Source of the DNA: Excoecaria cochinchinensis
Lineage: Eukaryota; Streptophyta; Magnoliopsida; Malpighiales; Euphorbiaceae
Direction of reading: 5' to 3'
Assembly: GCA_947683425.1 (NCBI GenBank)
Contig: CANTUQ010000101.1
Location: forward strand, 25,443,001-25,507,000
DNA length: 64,000 nt
The notes beneath the pieces were generated by a model that saw only the letters and a program-made list of their open reading frames with translations, was not told the DNA's origin and ran no database searches. Below are positions 59,030 to 64,000 of the stretch, piece after piece (positions within the stretch are counted from its first letter, which is position 1; each line of letters begins with the position of its first letter). The position numbers were made by a program, and so were the translations under genes.

Positions 59030-59358
59030 GGGTTAATTTCATCCGTGATAACTAAGTTTTTGCAATTATAAAGTTATGGTCACTAAACTATGATTTGTAA
59101 TGAAAAAATAATCCAACTTTTATTTTATAACAGCAAATTCACAAATGACTGAAAAATACGCAATTCGACCACCGACGCGTGAAAATTACGGTGCGACCCA
59201 TTGCCATGTAAGAAAAAAATGTCACGTTGGATCATGATTGGATCCGATGTGGCATGATTAAGAAAAAAATAAAGAAAATAAAAAATATTTCTTAAGAGGT
59301 TGTCTTCAATCTCTGTCCATAAGAGGAACCGGACTCGTCACCGACCAGTCCAACAGCC

Positions 59359-59531
59359 GTGCCAACCTCCGTAATGGCCACCACGGAGCGATTTTACTGC
59401 CGCCACTACCATCCATCTCGATCAGCTGCTGCACCACCATCGAGTTCTTCTTCCTTTTGCCATTTTCTTTCCCCTCCAAACGTAAACTTTAGATCTAATT
59501 TTCAGCTAGTTCCGGTGGAGTTTGGTGACAT
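59359..59531 (+). pseudogene. Possible captured N-terminal coding fragment inside the MULE
   Basis: The frame MPTSVMATTERFYCRHYHPSR...SSSSSF continues to the nested element's insertion point, then reads into non-coding DNA. The composition (hydroxylated, basic, few acidic residues) resembles a chloroplast transit peptide. No family is recognised; this is a hypothesis based on composition and location. Confidence 0.3.
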
Positions 59532-62078
59532 TAGGGGTGTGCAAATGGTCGGTTCGGTTTTGGATCGAATCGAACAGACAGAAAATCGAACTTTAATAAT
59601 TTTCAGAATTGAACCGAGTATTGAAGTTATTAGGACTTAAACCGAATAGACCAAAATAATTTCGATCGGTTCAGTCCAATAGGTTCTTCCCAAACATAAG
59701 CTTTTTTTTTTTTTTTTTTTTTTTTAATTTTTAACTTATATGAGTTCATAAATTAAATTAACTTATATTCAACAAAATAAAACCATTTAAAATAACTACA
59801 AGGCAAAAAACATACATAAAATTTTCATATTATGTTCCTAATAAATACTAAAAAAACATACATTAAGAATAAATACAACATAAGTTTTGATTAATAATAC
59901 ATTCAATGTTCTTTAATTAAAAAAAAATACATGTAAATAAATATAACACAGCTTCCTATATATAACAATGTCCTTTAAGCTCTCTTAGACCGCATTCCAT
60001 ACAAACAAACAATGATTAAATAAATTCAACTAAACTGTGAAGACACAATACAAAACAAAATACATGGACAGGGAACAAAGTATTATGCAGCATATCCTAG
60101 AATATAGTAAATAACCTCAAGAATCATAACTTTATGGATAATAAACAACTAAACTCACGAAATCTTTCCTTCGATATAATGCCACAGCTTTTAAGCAAGT
60201 TTTTAACCTTTTTTTTCCACATAAGCGTAAAATCATCAATGAACCATGTCATTCCAAAACATCACAGTTTAGCACGATAACTCAATAGCTTCCCTCAACA
60301 GCAAAGACTCTACAGAAAAAAGCTCATACTAAAAAAGTCTCAGGCTTAAAATAAAATAAAAAAATAAAAAAAGCAAGGATTTTAAGTCTAAAATAAAAAT
60401 AGCAAATTTTGATTTGTAACAAAAAATAGACAATTTAAAATCTAAAATTGCAGCTCATTCTTTTGATTTAGATAAGAAACTAAAAACTAAAAGACTAAAA
60501 TTGCAGCTCATTCTTTTGATTTAGATAAGAAACTAAAAAGCCTAGAAACTAAGAGTTTGGATTTGCAGAAGAATAATCCATGAATAAAAAATCATGACAA
60601 ATAGTGTGCATATAATATTATAGAAGTTAGGACCAAAGTTTAATAGCTACTTAGATTTACTAGATATTAAATAAATTGCTAGAAACAGTATGTAAGCAGA
60701 GCACGCATTGGCGACATTTAGTGATTGTTTTCCAATAAAAGAAAAGAAGTAAAATGCATATCCAAAGATATAAAAAGAAATTTCTTATTTATTGATAAAA
60801 TCCTTCTAACTTCATCCATATCAACTAAATAACGTTTTTAAACAAAACCATTTCCGCATTATTTATTCTTAATTAAATTTAATTGTATAATCAACAATTC
60901 CTTCAAGACTTCTTAATCATGCTTCCATTAATATTATGTCAGATAACTAAATGACATTATTCCTGATTACCACTATGAATGAATGGATAAACTAGGATTT
61001 AGTAAAGCATTGAAGAAAATCATTTTTTCTTTTATCTTCTGTACTTAGAGATTATTAAATCATAGTTATTAATTCTCCGCGAATAACCATATAAAATACA
61101 TGTTATTTCATATATTTTGAATGCCTGCAAATTAATTATAAAAAACAAAGGTTTGCAAAGACTGGTTTGGAACAGAAAACAGGGATCAACAAGAGACAAA
61201 ATCTTGTGTACAAGCTGTAAATACATCTACATAAAAGTAAACAGATACAAGCGGCATTTATCAAGGCTACAACTGCTAAAAAAGTTCAACAAAGAAGGTT
61301 TCTCAATAGTTTCCCAAACTACTTTAGTAAGCTAATATTATCCAAATGCACCCTCACATTGAATCAAACAAAAAATGGTTCTACAACCATTAGAACATCG
61401 TCACTGATTCAATAGTCTATATATATAATACAATCCGCAGCTAAAACATGTCTTTCTAACTAAAATATGTGCCAGTAGGATAAACAAAAAAAAAAAAAAA
61501 ATTAATAATAGATCAAATCAACGTAAAATTAAAAAAAGTAAGCTGCATACTGCAATACTGCAAATTTTTCAGTAATTCAATGTTCAGAAATCAAGGAGAC
61601 TAGAAGTAAAACCAAAAGAATTAGACGAAAATAAAAGCTTAATCAGCGTAAAAAAAAATTCAAACAAATCAGCCGAAAATAGAAAAGCAAAGAGAAGAGT
61701 AGAAAAGAAAAGATACTAACCATAGTCGTAGGAAAATCGCAGAGGAAGAAATGAAGAAGAAGAAGAAGAAGAAGGTGCACAAAAGAAGCTGGGGTTCAGG
61801 TAAGGAAAAAGAATATATATATATATGTGTATATATATGTATATGTATCTATATGTATATATATGTATATGCAAAACGGTGAGGTTTATTAAGTTCGATT
61901 GGTTCAATTCCTTCGATTTTACAGTTTTAACAACTGAACCAAATCGAATTAACCGAAATTAAATTTCGATTTAGAACCAAACGAACATAAAATCGAAAAA
62001 ATTGAACTAAACATACCAAAATTCATTCTGTTCGGTTCGGTTCGATTTTCGATTCCGCTTCATTGTTGCACAGCCCTA
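59532..62078. mobile_element. hAT-like non-autonomous element (2547 bp) nested in the MULE
   Basis: Ends TAGGGGTGTGCAAATGG and, inverted, TAGGGCTGTGCAACAATG. Flanking octamers GGTGACAT and TATGACAT match at 6 of 8. Both terminal zones contain CGGTTCGGTT/TCGAACC repeats shared with the elements at 18234 and 57560. The large AT-rich interior has T-runs (59701-59725), TA/GT microsatellite (about 61815-61870) and no transposase. A long internal region with no recognisable gene is unusual for this group. Confidence 0.8.
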
Positions 62079-62729
62079 TATGACATGGGGACCCTCGGGA
62101 GATTCTTGATGCCGAGACGAACCCGCAGATACCCGCCATTGATCATCACTTGCCAGGAATCAGTAGATCGGCGACGTGAATGACGAGACTTTCGAGCCTG
62201 ATCTAGGCCATTTTCTGTCACCATTTAGTGCGTGATCATTGCCGTTAGACTCCTGGAGATGGCAGCTTCCCTTTAGTGCACTCGGTTTTCCCTCCGGCGA
62301 ACATCCGATGGTGGCCCCTGCTTCTTCTCTGGTGACCCTAGGTTTTACCTTTCTTTTTTAATTTTTTTAATTTTGTTTTTATTTGTATTATTGTTATTGA
62401 GATGTTATTGATTACATGTGTAATTTAGTTTTGTTTAATAGAGAATACATGAAACATTTGTATGATTCAAATCAAATTTTTATTATTTTTTTAATCATAC
62501 CACGTTGGATCTAGTCATGATCCGATGTGGAGTTTTTTTTTACATGGCAATAGGTCTTGCCATGATTCTTATGCGCTAGTGGCTAAATTATGCATTTTTT
62601 TGTTATTGTGATTTCCTTATTACAAAATAAAAGTTGGGTTATTTTTTCGTTATAAATCGTATTTTAATGACCACGGCATTACAATTTCGAAAATTTAATT
62701 ACTGCGGATAAAATTAACCCCTATCTCAA

Positions 62730-63048
62730 AGAACTTCCTGTTACCCACTTAGCCACGTTTTCTTTTCTAATTTTGTTTAGAAGCAAAAGTTTAAAAAAAA
62801 AATTGAAAAAGGTGCCAGACTGGCAAACCAGCAACAACTTTTGCCAAAAAAAATAAAAAAAATAAATAACAATAAAAACATAGTAAAGCTATCTATAGCT
62901 TTTGAAAAAAAAAGTTGCAAAAAAATATGAAAAAAAAAAGAAAATATCATGTCTGAAATTGCAGCTGTTAACTCCAAATCCGTAAATATTTCTCTGTACA
63001 GCCTAAATTATAATTTTTTTAAAAAAAAAATATTAATCAAAAAATTGT

Positions 63049-63101
<53 letters not shown>

Positions 63102-63433
63102 TGAATAATGTAAATTTTGACTTTTGAGTGAAAATTAATTTACTTATTATCAATAATTTTAATAACATCACTTTCCTTATCAATTTTCTTTTTCTTTACT
63201 CAACTTTTTCCATGTATTTTCAATGACAAATATTAATTTATCATTAATAATTGATCCCTATATTAACTCCATCAAAGCTAGGTGATGGAAAAGTTCCTGC
63301 TAACTGAAAGTTAAAAAAAATACCAATCCCATTCTTGACCGTTGACTTGGCTTCATCAGCTTCTTCTATAAAAGCTCAACACGACCAAACAGAATATTTC
63401 AAGTGCTTGCTTGAGGAGGGAAATTCAATAACA
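62730..63433. other. Upstream region of the second enoyl-CoA isomerase
   Basis: AT-rich, with an (AT)n microsatellite at 63051-63098. A TATA box CTATAAAAG (63366-63374) lies about 60 bp before the ATG, the best core-promoter candidate. Confidence 0.6.
63051..63098. repeat. (AT)n microsatellite
   Basis: About 48 bp of alternating A and T, roughly 340 bp upstream of the isomerase start. Confidence 0.95.
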
Positions 63434-64000
63434 ATGTGTAGCTTAGAGAAGAGAGGCAACATCTACATCCTCACCATCACCGGCGACGGCGAGCACCGCC
63501 TGAACCCTACACTCATTGACTCGATCCGATCAGCTCTGCGCAAAATCCAATCGGAGCCAGACTCTTCTTGCTCAGCTCTTATCACCACAGCCAAAGGCAA
63601 GTTCTTCTCTAATGGCTTTGATCTTGAATGGGCACAATCCTCTCTACCTCGTTTCAAACTCATGGCCTCAAAACTCCAGTCACTTGTGTCAGAATTAATC
63701 TCTCTTCCTATGCCAACAATAGCTGCAATCACCGGCCATGCATCGGCGGCTGGATTGATCTTGGCTCTAAGCCATGACTATGTTCTGATGAGGAAAGACA
63801 GAGGGTTTCTTTACATGAGTGAGATGGATATTGGACTTGTGATACCCAAATGGTTCATGGGTTTGTTGGAGTGCAAGATCGGTGATCCTAAAGTCAGGCA
63901 AGAGGTTGTTATGACGGCGGCGAGATTGACGGCGGACATGGCGGTGGCGAGAGGGATTGTGCACTCGGCGCATGGTAGCGCAGAGGAGACAGTTGATGCA
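63434..64000 (+). CDS. ECI: Second peroxisomal enoyl-CoA delta isomerase (5' 189 codons, cut by window end)
   Basis: ATG at 63434 opens MCSLEKRGNIYILTITGDGE, and the frame stays open to the last base without introns. It shows the same crotonase landmarks as the copy at 36759: KFFSNGFDL, GHASAAG, DYVLMRKDRGFLYMSE and RGIVHSAHGSAEETVDA. GHASAAG is the form I remember from Arabidopsis ECI proteins, whereas the other copy has GHASAGG. The C-terminus, with the expected peroxisomal signal, lies beyond the window. Role: isomerisation of 3-enoyl-CoA during peroxisomal beta-oxidation. It is a dispersed duplicate in the same orientation as the first gene, with about 26 kb of mostly transposon DNA between. 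Confidence 0.92.
   Translation, partial: MCSLEKRGNIYILTITGDGEHRLNPTLIDSIRSALRKIQSEPDSSCSALITTAKGKFFSNGFDLEWAQSSLPRFKLMASKLQSLVSELISLPMPTIAAITGHASAAGLILALSHDYVLMRKDRGFLYMSEMDIGLVIPKWFMGLLECKIGDPKVRQEVVMTAARLTADMAVARGIVHSAHGSAEETVDA

Larger units (their letters stand above)
59030..62720. mobile_element. MULE with about 240-bp TIRs, interrupted by an hAT-like element
   Basis: TIRs begin GGGTTAATTT at both ends and extend about 240 bp (59030-59275; 62475-62720) at roughly three-quarters identity. The 9-bp target duplication CTATCTCAA is perfect (59021-59029 and 62721-62729). Without the nested insertion the element is about 1.14 kb. Its interior (59290-59523 and 62087-62345) is GC-richer and looks captured. 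The left part opens a frame at 59359 (59374 for the inner Met) whose Ser/Ala/Arg/Pro-rich residues resemble an organelle-targeting N-terminus. No MULE transposase was found. Confidence 0.85.

Overview
This is nuclear DNA from a flowering plant, most likely a eudicot. It is AT-rich, has spliced genes with GT-AG introns, plant-type LTR retrotransposons primed by initiator tRNA-Met, an endogenous pararetrovirus relic, and plant-specific gene families. I do not assign a species.

Genes. The left 17 kb holds the last codons of an ALY/REF-like mRNA-export factor (3-167, +) and one long minus-strand gene (3655-16767) that I resolve into 17 exons and 1207 codons. It encodes a conserved plant protein of unknown function (At3g12590-like), and two of its introns need GC donors. 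On the right are an intronless peroxisomal enoyl-CoA delta isomerase (36759-37499), a secreted Root_cap-family protein (45478-46572, two exons), a decayed UMP-CMP/adenylate kinase gene (47943-49066), and a second enoyl-CoA isomerase cut by the window end (63434-64000). The two isomerases lie in the same direction about 26 kb apart and are dispersed duplicates.

Mobile DNA. Between these genes lies a dense, partly nested transposon landscape, with boundaries set by target-site duplications (TSDs). From left to right:
- two Stowaway-like MITEs (one inside an intron);
- a long-terminal-inverted-repeat element (17307-19085) interrupted by an hAT-like MITE;
- a Pack-MULE-like element (20516-22205) carrying an A20 zinc-finger gene fragment;
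- a 2.5-kb solo LTR (22698-25213);
- a complete two-LTR element that codes only for gag (25671-32443);
- pararetrovirus fragments in opposing orientations (about 33.0-35.3 kb);
- a young Copia element (39216-45180, minus strand) just upstream of the Root_cap gene;
- a small CACTA-like MITE at the 3' end of the kinase relic;
- a decayed Copia element with short TG...TA LTRs (50055-54728);
- a second, inverted copy of the 17.3-kb element (55891-57103);
- a 1-kb hAT-like element (57560-58580);
- a MULE (59030-62720) with a 2.5-kb hAT-like element nested in it.

Links between regions. The sequence around the 20.5-kb MULE recurs at 35.37-35.79 kb without the MULE, giving an internal empty-site control. 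The second copy of the 17.3-kb element likewise gives the empty site for the hAT-like MITE. No single cooperating pathway spans the window. Its main interest is gene capture, nested insertion, non-autonomous elements, lineage-specific gene decay and non-canonical splicing.
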